Assembly (NCBI GenBank): GCA_000697335.1 | Contig: JNEM01015582.1 | Coordinates: 1-20,811, forward strand | Length of the DNA stretch: 20,811 bases | Reading direction: 5' to 3' | Origin: Conidiobolus incongruus B7586 | Lineage: Eukaryota > Entomophthoromycota > Entomophthoromycetes > Entomophthorales > Conidiobolaceae | In this document: positions 7,828 through 16,640 of the stretch, piece by piece | Layout of the letters: each line of letters starts with the position of its first letter | Numbering within the stretch: position 1 is the stretch's first letter | Program-made: the position numbers and the translations under genes | Notes under the pieces: generated by a model | What the model saw: only the letters and a program-made list of their open reading frames with translations | Told to the model about the DNA's origin: nothing | Database searches by the model: none

Positions 7828-10800
7828 ATGGGGTATCAAATGAGACAGTTTAACTTCTTTCAATCTGAGTTGGTTATGAACCCACCAGCTCTGTTCAAGG
7901 TATTATTTAATCAAATTTAATTTATAACATTTTATTAATAAAGAATTAGGAAGATCCCACCTGCTTCAACTCTTCAGAATACGGTCATCTTATATTGGGG
8001 GACAAACACGGCGATGTTCACCTTCTCGATACGAAATTAAATAGTCAGACATTTAATTGTTACGACGACGGATTGATAGTTACTTTTGCCAAATATTTTT
8101 TAACTCCTGACGAACATCCTTATCTTATTACTATTGGTGTAAACTAATTCTTCATTCATTGAATATTTTAATTAGTTACTAATATTTTTCATAATTAGGA
8201 AAAGCTTGATGAAGCTAATCCCGTATTGAAGGTTTGGGACCTCCACAAAGTTTACCATCTCTATCAATATCCCTTTATTCATAGGAAACAAACCAACGCA
8301 CCTCCCCCAACATGTATCAAGACTTACAAACTTGGACAAAGTATGTCTCAAGTCACATCGTTAGCCATCTCCAGCAAAAAATCCACTTGCGCAGTTGGGT
8401 TCAAAGACGGCCAGGTGATTCTATTCCATGGCAATATTGTCAAAGATCGATTCATTAAGCCGAAAATCATGCACCAGTGCTCGGAACCCATTACTGGATT
8501 AGAATTTCAAAATACTGAGGATCCTAACCAGGGTATCGTCGAAGATTATTTATATATTGTAACGACGAGAGAGATTCACGCTTTGAATCTGAATAGTAGT
8601 AAATTGGACGATAAGGTTAGATTGGATCAGCTAGGTGCTAAATTGAACTGCTCTACCATTATTAATAGTTCTTTTCATCGTGGTTTAGTTGTTGGAAGAG
8701 ATGACGTAAGTTTTAGAATTTATTTTATATGATCGAATTAATATTTTGATGTTTTTAGGCCATTTACTTCTATGGACCTGATGGTAGAGGACCTTGTCTT
8801 GCATATGAAGGTAATCAAAAGTTCTATTATACTTAATCAAATATACTAACAATCCATTTAGGTACAAAAGAATCTGTCAAATATCTTGGTTCTCACTTAA
8901 TCATCGTATCATCCAGTCCCAACAACACATCCCAACGATTAGATATTTACGACCTCCGCAACAAACTAATTGCCCACACTCAAAACTTCCCTCAAGGACT
9001 CTACAATTTGGTCTACGAATTCAACGGCTATTTTGCCCTCACCAAAGATTTTCAACTATATCGTTTGGAAGAAAAAGAACCCCAATCTAAAATTGATATC
9101 TTGTTAAATCAAGACCTCTATCCCTTAGCTCTAAATATGAGTCAAATACCTGCAGCCGATGCCAATATTAATGTGGTAGGTAGTGGCCAACTTGCTGAAA
9201 TTTATAGAAAATACGGTGATTATTTGTATAATAAGGGCGAGTACGATAATGCCATGGTCCAATATTTAAACACTGTAGGTTGGTTAGAACCTAGTTATGT
9301 GATTCGAAAGGTATATAATATTGTGTATAATTTTAAACAACTATTAATGATAATAATAGTTTTTGGATGCTCAAAGACTTCACTCTTTAACTCAATATTT
9401 GGAAGCTTTACATCAATCGGATTTGCATTTGGCTAATCCTGATCATACAACTTTATTGATTAATTGCTATACAAAACTCAAGGATCCTGCCAAGCTCACT
9501 CAATTCATTCAAAACCCTGAAAATCAATACCAATTTGATTTGACGACAGCCATTCAAGTACTCCAATCTGCTCAATATTTCGACCAAGCACTCTACTTAG
9601 CCGAGCAGCACCAACTTCACAAGTACTATCTCAAAATTGTGATGGAAGACCTTAAAGAATACGAAAAAGGCTTAAACTATTTAGAAAAGTTAGACCTTGA
9701 AGAAATCCACCAATATCTCGAAATCTTCGGCAGGATTTGGCTTAAGGAGTGTGGTGAAAGTACGCTTGATATGCTAATCAGAGTCTGTACAGCTTCCCAT
9801 CTGCTACCAAGTCCACCCACATCGCCAGTTTCGTCATCTCAAACGCCTCGTCTTTCGCCAAATCCTTTGAATTTTACGAGTATGTTTATCGATCATCCCA
9901 CTCTGTTGATGGATTTTTTAGATCAGTATATTTCTATTGTGTTTGAAAAGAAATTTGACACTAACAGTATTAATCAATCCATTCAAGTGAATTCTAAAGA
10001 TAAGGTCCTTGATAAGAAGTACCAACCCTTATTTGATCAATTGTTAGAACTGTACTTGACTCACTCTCCAAATTCAATCCCACCTCAGGATGATCCATCT
10101 CAATTGATTGACCACTTGAGACAGAAGGCCTTAAATTTGATGAAAGACACTACTATTCCTTACGATCCTAACCAAGCACTTATCCTATGTAAAACGACGC
10201 AATTCGACCAAGGTATCGTATTCCTGTACGACAGATTGGGAATGTATTCCGAGATATTGAACTACTGGTGCAAATTGGATCGTGTGGATGAAGTAATTTC
10301 CACTTTATATAAATACGGACCTAAAGACTCTACTCTGTACGAATTGGGTCTCACCTATTTTGCATCATCGCCCCAAACCCTACTCGCTCATCCCATGGAA
10401 TTCCGTCGCGTTTTGTCACTCGTGGAGGATCAGAATTTACTCATGCCGCTACAAGTCGTTCAAGCGTTAAGTAAAAACTCAGTCGCTACCATTGGCAGCG
10501 TTAAAGCATACTTGGAGCGCTGGGTCCAAAAGGAGCAAACCAAATTGAATGAAGAAATCGATGTGATTAAGGAGTACAGTCAAGAGACTAAAGGCAAGCG
10601 CGAAGAGTTGAAGACCTTGCTAAGTCAGGGCAGAGTCTTTCAACATACCAAATGCACAGGATGCAACCAAGTGTTACAGCTCCCAGTTGTTCACTTCCTA
10701 TGCTTACACAGCTACCATCAAAGGTAATTATAATTCATTAAAACATTAAATTCCAACTAACTATTTTCCAGATGTCTTGGCGAAAACACGAGCCAATGTC

Positions 10801-10988
10801 CCGCATGCTCGCGCTCGCACCAAGTTGTCCAAGACATGTACAAGAGTCTCCGCCAGGAGTCCATGGACCATAACACCTTCATCCAGCGCTTGGAGCACAT
10901 CCATCCCCAGAACCGCTTCGAACTCATTGGCGAATACTTCAGCAAAAACGTCTTCGAAATGGACGATTCATTGGATATTTTTACTTAG
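7828..10988 (+). CDS. VPS11: Vps11, class C core subunit of HOPS/CORVET tethering complexes
   Basis: Vps11 is a core scaffold of the CORVET (endosome) and HOPS (vacuole/lysosome) complexes, acting with Vps16, Vps18 and Vps33 in Rab-dependent membrane tethering and fusion. Seven exons give 949 residues (human about 941): 7828-7899, 7950-8138, 8199-8705, 8759-8810, 8862-9310, 9360-10723 and 10772-10988. The introns are 48-60 bases, GT-AG; intron 4 has a perfect TACTAAC at 8844-8850 and intron 2 has TTACTAAT. The start MGYQMRQFNFFQSELV matches the conserved N-terminus; ATG 7840 is the alternative. Residues 1 to ~360 form the beta-propeller (VKVWDL-type and GPCLAYEG segments). From about 385 comes the alpha-solenoid (YGDYLYNKGEYD; PSYVIRKFLDAQR, 417-429). 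Residues 811-850 look coiled-coil. A RING-H2 domain has ligands C855, C858, C871, H873, H876, C879, C887 and C890. A Ser/Pro-rich linker (574-590) interrupts the solenoid. The gene appears intact. Confidence 0.96.
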
Positions 10989-11607
10989 CTGTTATTTACA
11001 TATTTAATTAAAACATTTGTTATTAATGTTAATATTATATAAGCTTTGATTTTTTTGTTATAATGTATTTAGAATCTTCAGTTTAAAATTAATTTAAAAT
11101 ATATACCTAAGTGATTGCGATAATTATTTAAATTTATCAAAGCTTATAATCATTAAAGTTTCATTTTTATATTATCATATCAAACCATCAAGGATATCCA
11201 GTGATTTGCTAAAAACCTATAAAAATTATTGAATATTTAATCATATTGGTGATTATTCAACATTATCACTATATCTATCTCAATTGACAATAAATCAAAT
11301 TTTATCTGTATTAATAAATATTTAAGACAAAATAAAATCACTTTATAAATCTGAAAATAAATTTAAAAATTCTAGTAATAGTTAATCATATTTGGATCTG
11401 TGTTTTATGAAATCATAATAAAGAATTGTATATCTATATAGTTATATCTTGAATCTACGTGATTTTTGGTAAGGTATTACTGTTTTCCAAACCTGACCAA
11501 ATTATCATATAGTGTCGATTCTTTGATTTGTTTACTTGTAATATATAATAAACAACTATACCAGTTATTATATTGATATATAGCTAAGATATGTACTTCT
11601 ATGTATA

Positions 11608-11632
11608 ATATATATATATATATATATATATA
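11608..11632. repeat. (AT)n microsatellite
   Basis: About twelve AT units in the spacer downstream of VPS11. Confidence 0.9.
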
Positions 11633-11743
11633 TTTAAAGATAATTATGATTAATTTTTAAATAAGAAGTTTAATATAAATGATGGAATCGAATTAAAAAA
11701 TTATTAAATGAAAATACTCAGAATTACTCAAATTATAATAAAT

Positions 11744-11768
11744 TTATTATTATTATTATTATTATTAT
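11744..11768. repeat. (TTA)8 microsatellite
   Basis: Eight TTA units in tandem, ended by TCA, in intergenic DNA. Confidence 0.9.
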
Positions 11769-11901
11769 CAATTAAAACTGGTTGAAATGCATTACAAAAT
11801 GAGCTTGAAAAAAATATTGAATAAAAATCTAGAAAAAAAAGTAAAAACCTGAGTCAATATGATATATTTTTCTATTCAATAAATATATATATAAATCAAT
11901 A

Positions 11902-11929
11902 AAACTTGATAAAATCCTTTATCAAGTTT
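11902..11929. repeat. perfect 12-bp inverted repeat with 4-base loop
   Basis: AAACTTGATAAA (11902-11913) and TTTATCAAGTTT (11918-11929) are exact reverse complements separated by ATCC. It can form a strong hairpin or present two opposed GATA motifs. It is not placed as a terminator: it lies over 900 bases after VPS11 and 265 before the tRNA. Confidence 0.7.
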
Positions 11930-12194
11930 AATATTTAAAAGCTAAACAAGTTCATAATGTTGAAATAGTAATCAATCTAAAGATATACCTTGATTAGAAA
12001 TGGTTGGATCAATATTATTGGAAATAAATAATATAAATTTAAAAAATAGAATAAAAGTGAGTGAAATGGGGGAAAATGAAAATAAATTGATATAAAATAT
12101 ATAGAGAGAAACTTTGGCCGAGTTTATATAAAATAAATTGAGAATAAACTGTATATATAAAGGTAAAAATATCCTTGAATAAAATATGAAATAA

Positions 12195-12265
12195 GCAATG
12201 GTGGTTTAGTGGTATAATTACCGCCTGCCACGCGGTAGACCGGGGTTCGATTCCCCGCCATTGCA
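12195..12265 (+). tRNA. tRNA-Gly (anticodon GCC), copy 2
   Basis: This 71-base gene is identical at every position to the copy at 6936-7006, with the same cloverleaf, GCC anticodon and intact A and B boxes. It has no intron and no encoded CCA. The flanking sequences of the two copies share no obvious similarity, so this is not a recent large tandem duplication. Confidence 0.97.
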
Positions 12266-12269
12266 TTTT
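12266..12269 (+). terminator. RNA polymerase III terminator of tRNA-Gly copy 2
   Basis: TTTT follows the discriminator base directly. A longer T run (TTTTCTTTTTT, about 12300-12310) lies a little downstream as a possible back-up. Confidence 0.7.
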
Positions 12270-12864
12270 GATCATCTACACTGATCATTCTGAATTTGAT
12301 TTTCTTTTTTAATTATATTTTTATTCAAAAAAATCGAATATTGAAATCATTAAATTATTCCTTAAACTGATATTTTCTTATTCAAGCAAAAAATATAAAA
12401 TTATTTCCATTTAAACTATATTCTAATAATCAATTTTTTCTTGATTATATTGATAGACAATTTCTATCAATGATATTTACTTGATTTATAAAACTTTGGC
12501 ATTACAATATATTTAAATATTTATCCTTTGTCCAATAATACAGTTTAAAAAATTTTAAGCTAAATTGAATTTTTAAAATAGCAAAATTTCCTCAAATATT
12601 AAATCATTTTCAATTTGCTCAGATTTAAATATAATAAATATTAATCAAATAAAAAACAAATTCAAGTATTAATTTTAAAATTAATCAGATATTTTATTAT
12701 TCATTCTCAATATCAAAAAACTGAATATTTTTCAATAAACTAATGAGTGTCATTGGTTACAATTAACATCTCAATTAAATATAAGTTGTGTATATAAATT
12801 ACAAAATCATATTTTGAAATTCATTTGTATTTTTGAAAATATTATGATGATTAAGATGTAACAA

Positions 12865-12926
12865 CTTAGCTTGATCCAGATTAGGCACGCACTACCCTTC
12901 CCAAGTTTGTGGGTCTCAATTTGAGA
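12865..12926. other. GC-rich non-coding island, unassigned
   Basis: In 12871-12920, 24 of 50 bases are G or C, against roughly one in five or fewer in the flanks. It contains GGCACGCACTACCCTTCCC and a short palindrome (CTCAATTTGAG). ATGATGA at 12844-12850 would match a box C of a C/D snoRNA, but no box D (CTGA) follows within 100 bases. No tRNA, 5S or snRNA pattern fits. Confidence 0.35.
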
Positions 12927-13199
12927 ATATTTTGATTTAAATCAAAAAATATTATAGATTTTAGACCTAATATATTGAAATAAAGAGAAGAATATAATAA
13001 GTTGATAATATATCATAAATTTCAAGAATTTAATTATTTTTAAATTATTTATTTTTCATAATTATTTGAAATTAAAAAATAAAAAATTAATTAATTCAAT
13101 TTTACATATTAATTAAAGTTTAAAATTTAAAATTATAAAAAAGAAATTAATAAAATTGATCAATTTAATTAATTTATAAAGATAAAGAATAAATAATTA

Positions 13200-13205
13200 T
13201 TTATT
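13200..13205 (-). terminator. possible poly(A) signal of the ATPase gene
   Basis: On the minus strand AATAAA lies about 44 bases after the ATPase stop codon. The distance is reasonable, but the motif is expected often by chance in this composition. Confidence 0.3.
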
Positions 13206-13248
13206 AACAAATATTTATAAAATTTAATAATTGATTTAAATTAATTTT

Positions 13249-16200
13249 TTACCAAGCAATTTTAGCTAAAAAGGATCTGGGGTATCTACGTACCAAAAAC
13301 TTTCTAAATTCTTCAACAATAAGAAGTAGCATTGCAAAACCAATAGGAATGAACCAATTTTCCAAGGGGATGGGACGAGTTTTAAAGACGTTGTTGAAAA
13401 ATGGAATATAGACTACCATTAAACAGATACAGACAGAGCCAATGATAGAGAGGATAACATAGGGATTTTTGGTAGGTCCAAAGGCGGGATTTTGGGTGAA
13501 TGTAGAGACTTTTCTAACGCGGACGCCAAATAAATTACCACAGCATTGCATAATAACTAAAGTGACGAAAAAGAGAGTTTGGCCGGTGAAATTAAAGTGA
13601 TCAAGCTCTGCCTGAGTATATCCCTTAAAACCTGGTTTCCAATTATCATAAAGGAGTAAGAGATCAGATGGTGTAAAGCCTCCAGCTCGTCGCAAGTATG
13701 TAAAGTAAGCAATATGAGCATATAAGGTTTCTTGAATACCAATAAATCCATAAGCGTGTAAGAGTAATTTGAAATTGACCAAACGGTCTTGTTTAGGTCT
13801 TCTAGGAGGTCTTAATAAGAGATCAGATTCTGGTTTTTCACACATGATAGCCAAAGAACTGATCATATCGGTACAAACACAGATGATAATCATTAAGAAG
13901 GCACTGAGAGGAAGAGGGACGCCGAGGATGACGTTAATTAAGATGGGGACCATTTCGGAGAAACTACCTGCTGGTAAGAGATAAAGGATGACTTTCTTCA
14001 AGTTGTCGAATACTAATCTACCGTTTTCAATAGCAACTACAATGGAATTGAAATTGTTATCCAAAAGTACCATATGGGCAGCTTCCATAGCTACTTCAGA
14101 TCCTCCTCCCATTGCAATACCAATATTGGCACATTTCAAAGCTGGAGAGTCATTGACACCATCACCAGTAACGCCGACAATATTATCTCTCTGTTGGAAT
14201 TCTTGAACAATCTTCAACTTTTGTTCAGGAGTAGTTCTAGCGAAGACAATTTCATCGTAGCTACAAACTTTTTCCCAATCTTCAGGAGCCAAAGTGTTGA
14301 TTTCAGCACCAGTTAAAACGAGAGATCTAACAGTATCTGGAGAAGTTTCTTTTTCACCATGAACTCTAATATCGAACTGGGGATCAGGACGATGTCTCAA
14401 ACGATCCAAATCGTCGTGATTTTCAGTAGTCAAAATTCCTATTTGTCTAGCGATGGCAGCAGCAGTAAGCGCAAAATCACCAGTAACCATGAAGATCCTG
14501 ATACCAGCGGACTTGAATTTGGCAATAGTTTCAGGGATTTGATCTCTAGGAGGATCGATGATACCTAAAAGACCAACAACTGCCAAGTTGGGAACAATGG
14601 AAGAAATTGGAACTTCATTGGAGGGCTCAGTGAATTGGACATTATCATCTAAAATAGCTCTAGTGAGCATTAAAACACGTTGACCTTGACTACTCCATTG
14701 AATTTGTTGCTCAGTGATAAATTTTTTAGCTTCTTCGTCAAAAGGCATCTCCTTTCCTTCGTCGTTTAAAATATATTTACAATGTGGGATCAATACATCA
14801 GGAGCACCTTTCATCATAAGAACTCTTTTAGAAGTTTGGAAGGGATTGGAAGAATCTCTAGGTTTGTATAAGCTCAACATCCACTTATTCTTAGAGTTGA
14901 AGGGAATGACTTGAAGTTTGTGATATTTTTCCAGTTGAACAGTTTGGGGGATAAATTCTTCAGCATAGCGCAAGATAGCAGAGTCGGTAGCATCTCCGTT
15001 TATTTTACGCTCGGCCACAGGTAAGTCCAATTGAGTAGGGTCGAAAGTTGCACCATTACAAAGACCTGAAATAGCAATCATTTGGAGAAGTTGGGGATGA
15101 TCTTCAGTGTACAACTTGAAACAATCTTTCAAACTACAGGGTTTGGATAATACTACAGTGGTGACCGTCATTCTATTTTGAGTTAAAGTACCAGTCTTAT
15201 CGGAAGCAATTACATTAACTGATCCCAAAGTTTCAACAGTAGTAAGGTTCTTAACGAGTACATTATTAGCAGCCATACGACGGGCAATTAATGAGAGCGT
15301 AAGGGTGACAGCAACAGGTAATCCTTCAGGTACGAAGGCGACTACCACAGCGATAGTATTGACAAGAATAGTGGAAAGACTCAAGAACTCTGGGTATCTC
15401 ACTTTTAACCAAGTACCCCAAAGAATGAGGATTAATGTGGCAGTAGTTATTGATAATGCAGCAATGATATATACGAATCTTTGGATTTCTAACTGAAGTA
15501 AAGTTTTCTTTTGTTGGCTTGTTGAAGATAATTTGGCGATTTTTCCCATCACAGTCTTATCACCAGTACTAACTACGATACCCAAACCTTGACCATTAGT
15601 GGCCAAAGTACCCATTAAGGCAACATTCTTACTTTCCAAGTGATTTTCATCAGTGCAATCAACAGAACAATTGACTGGCTCAACTTCACCAGTTAATATT
15701 GATTTATCCAACTTCAAATCGGAAGTTTGAATAATACGCATATCAGCTGGAACCTTATTACCATATTTAATATTGACCAAATCACCAATTACTAAATCAC
15801 AAGTTGGAATCGAGACTTCCTTATTATCTCTAATAACGATGACACTAGAAGGTAGCATATTGTTAATCGAGTCCATGACCTTGCTGGAGCTGTAATCTTG
15901 ATAAGCATTGAAAAAGATTTGGATGAAAATGACAAGCAGCAATACAATTGCAAGACCGAGATTGGTTGGATCAGCATTTTCGCCACCAAGGGGTTGATAA
16001 GCGAGGAAACAAATGATCGCAGCAATCCAAAGTAAAGTACTAAAGCCACCAAAAGTATAATCAATGAATTTCTTCATATAATTAGAAGGAGGGGGCGAAA
16101 TGACATTTTTTCCGTTTCTTGCAAGTCGATTTGCTGCAGATACAGCATCGAGACCAGTTTTAATACTAGTGTTATAACGCTGTTCAAGGTGATCCAGCGA

Positions 16201-16344
16201 CAATGTGTGGTAATCCACCTTCAATTCTTCGTTCAAAGTGCCATCACGAATTTCTCCAGATCTACGCGCTTCACCAACACGAACGGAATAGGTTCTAAAC
16301 TCGACTGTTAAAGTACGATTCAATTGACGGTCCAATTCAGGCAT
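13249..16344 (-). CDS. P-type cation ATPase, Na,K-ATPase-like (type IIC-related) alpha subunit
   Basis: This is a cation pump of the P-type family, closest to Na,K/H,K-ATPase alpha subunits. It probably acts in the plasma membrane and uses ATP to drive ion movement. The intronless frame gives 1031 residues from the ATG at 16344; the frame stays open a little further upstream but has no earlier ATG. The N-terminus (VEFRTYSVRVGEARR, then HTLSLDHLEQRY) leads into M1-M2 (about 101-151). The A-domain has TGEV at 218-221, where TGES is usual. M4 has PEGLP with E340. The phosphorylated aspartate is D382 in SDKTGTLTQN. KGAPD is at 512-516, TGD at 621-623 and TGDGVND at 726-732, followed by M5-M10 and LVRRYPRSFLAKIAW at the end. 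Length and motif order are complete. By eye against animal enzymes, E340, E797, D826 and Q933 are kept (E327, E779, D808, Q923), but C822 and G936 replace D804 and D926. Ion specificity therefore cannot be assumed. No beta subunit is in the window. Confidence 0.93.
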   Translation of the reverse strand: MPELDRQLNRTLTVEFRTYSVRVGEARRSGEIRDGTLNEELKVDYHTLSLDHLEQRYNTSIKTGLDAVSAANRLARNGKNVISPPPSNYMKKFIDYTFGGFSTLLWIAAIICFLAYQPLGGENADPTNLGLAIVLLLVIFIQIFFNAYQDYSSSKVMDSINNMLPSSVIVIRDNKEVSIPTCDLVIGDLVNIKYGNKVPADMRIIQTSDLKLDKSILTGEVEPVNCSVDCTDENHLESKNVALMGTLATNGQGLGIVVSTGDKTVMGKIAKLSSTSQQKKTLLQLEIQRFVYIIAALSITTATLILILWGTWLKVRYPEFLSLSTILVNTIAVVVAFVPEGLPVAVTLTLSLIARRMAANNVLVKNLTTVETLGSVNVIASDKTGTLTQNRMTVTTVVLSKPCSLKDCFKLYTEDHPQLLQMIAISGLCNGATFDPTQLDLPVAERKINGDATDSAILRYAEEFIPQTVQLEKYHKLQVIPFNSKNKWMLSLYKPRDSSNPFQTSKRVLMMKGAPDVLIPHCKYILNDEGKEMPFDEEAKKFITEQQIQWSSQGQRVLMLTRAILDDNVQFTEPSNEVPISSIVPNLAVVGLLGIIDPPRDQIPETIAKFKSAGIRIFMVTGDFALTAAAIARQIGILTTENHDDLDRLRHRPDPQFDIRVHGEKETSPDTVRSLVLTGAEINTLAPEDWEKVCSYDEIVFARTTPEQKLKIVQEFQQRDNIVGVTGDGVNDSPALKCANIGIAMGGGSEVAMEAAHMVLLDNNFNSIVVAIENGRLVFDNLKKVILYLLPAGSFSEMVPILINVILGVPLPLSAFLMIIICVCTDMISSLAIMCEKPESDLLLRPPRRPKQDRLVNFKLLLHAYGFIGIQETLYAHIAYFTYLRRAGGFTPSDLLLLYDNWKPGFKGYTQAELDHFNFTGQTLFFVTLVIMQCCGNLFGVRVRKVSTFTQNPAFGPTKNPYVILSIIGSVCICLMVVYIPFFNNVFKTRPIPLENWFIPIGFAMLLLIVEEFRKFLVRRYPRSFLAKIAW

Positions 16345-16640
16345 TTCGAAATACTTCTTCAAAATTGATATTAGCTCCGATTAAAACGAGATCACGAGCT
16401 TAAAGCGATTAGACAATAAGATCCTTATTAACTAAGCTTTAAAAGTTAACTAGAAAAATTAATGGTAATTAATCAGTATTCAGAGTAATAATTGTAATCA
16501 GAACAAATCCCCAAGTTTATATACTTGAACTAAGAACTTTTCAATTTCCTAATTCATATTCAGGGTAAAATAATTTTCATGATTTATATTTACACCACAT
16601 TCTTATTTTCAATTATTCAAATTAAAGCGAAGCCAAGTAT
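16345..16640 (-). promoter_or_regulatory. upstream region of the ATPase gene
   Basis: The first ~300 bases upstream of the ATPase start are less AT-extreme than DNA farther out and probably hold its leader and promoter. A small inverted repeat CAAGT-TTATAT-ACTTG (16512-16527) with a TATA-like centre lies about 170-180 bases before the start. The assignment rests only on position and composition. Confidence 0.35.

Larger units (their letters stand above)
10989..12194. other. spacer between VPS11 and tRNA-Gly copy 2
   Basis: AT-rich DNA with no supportable gene. It contains the VPS11 3' region, two microsatellites, a perfect 12-bp inverted repeat at 11902-11929, and, from about 12055, a slightly more complex stretch leading to the tRNA. 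A TATATATAAAG at 12152-12162, about 35-40 bases before the tRNA, resembles the upstream TATA element that aids tRNA transcription in some fungi. Confidence 0.5.
12270..13248. other. spacer downstream of the ATPase, with a GC-rich island
   Basis: Nearly all of this spacer is A/T with no supportable gene. The exception is a roughly 60-base island at about 12865-12926 that is close to half G+C, with no open frame of useful length. It may be the remains or core of a small non-coding RNA, but no family could be assigned. Confidence 0.55.

Noticed and set aside
7637-7843. open frame overlapping the start of VPS11 in another frame
   Set aside because: It is A/T-driven, and the conserved Vps11 N-terminus is in a different frame starting at 7828.
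12039-12275. 78-codon open frame on the minus strand
   Set aside because: It runs antisense across the tRNA-Gly gene, and the rest is low-complexity A/T-driven sequence; the tRNA explains the conserved part.
12860-12930. possible SRP RNA Alu-domain or C/D snoRNA at the GC-rich island
   Set aside because: The only resemblance is a short GCGTGCCT-like string on the minus strand and a box-C-like ATGATGA on the plus strand. No S domain, no box D and no extended pairing were found.
13769-15496. several 63-80-codon plus-strand frames inside the ATPase gene
   Set aside because: They are antisense shadows of a long, well-supported ATPase frame with all P-type motifs.
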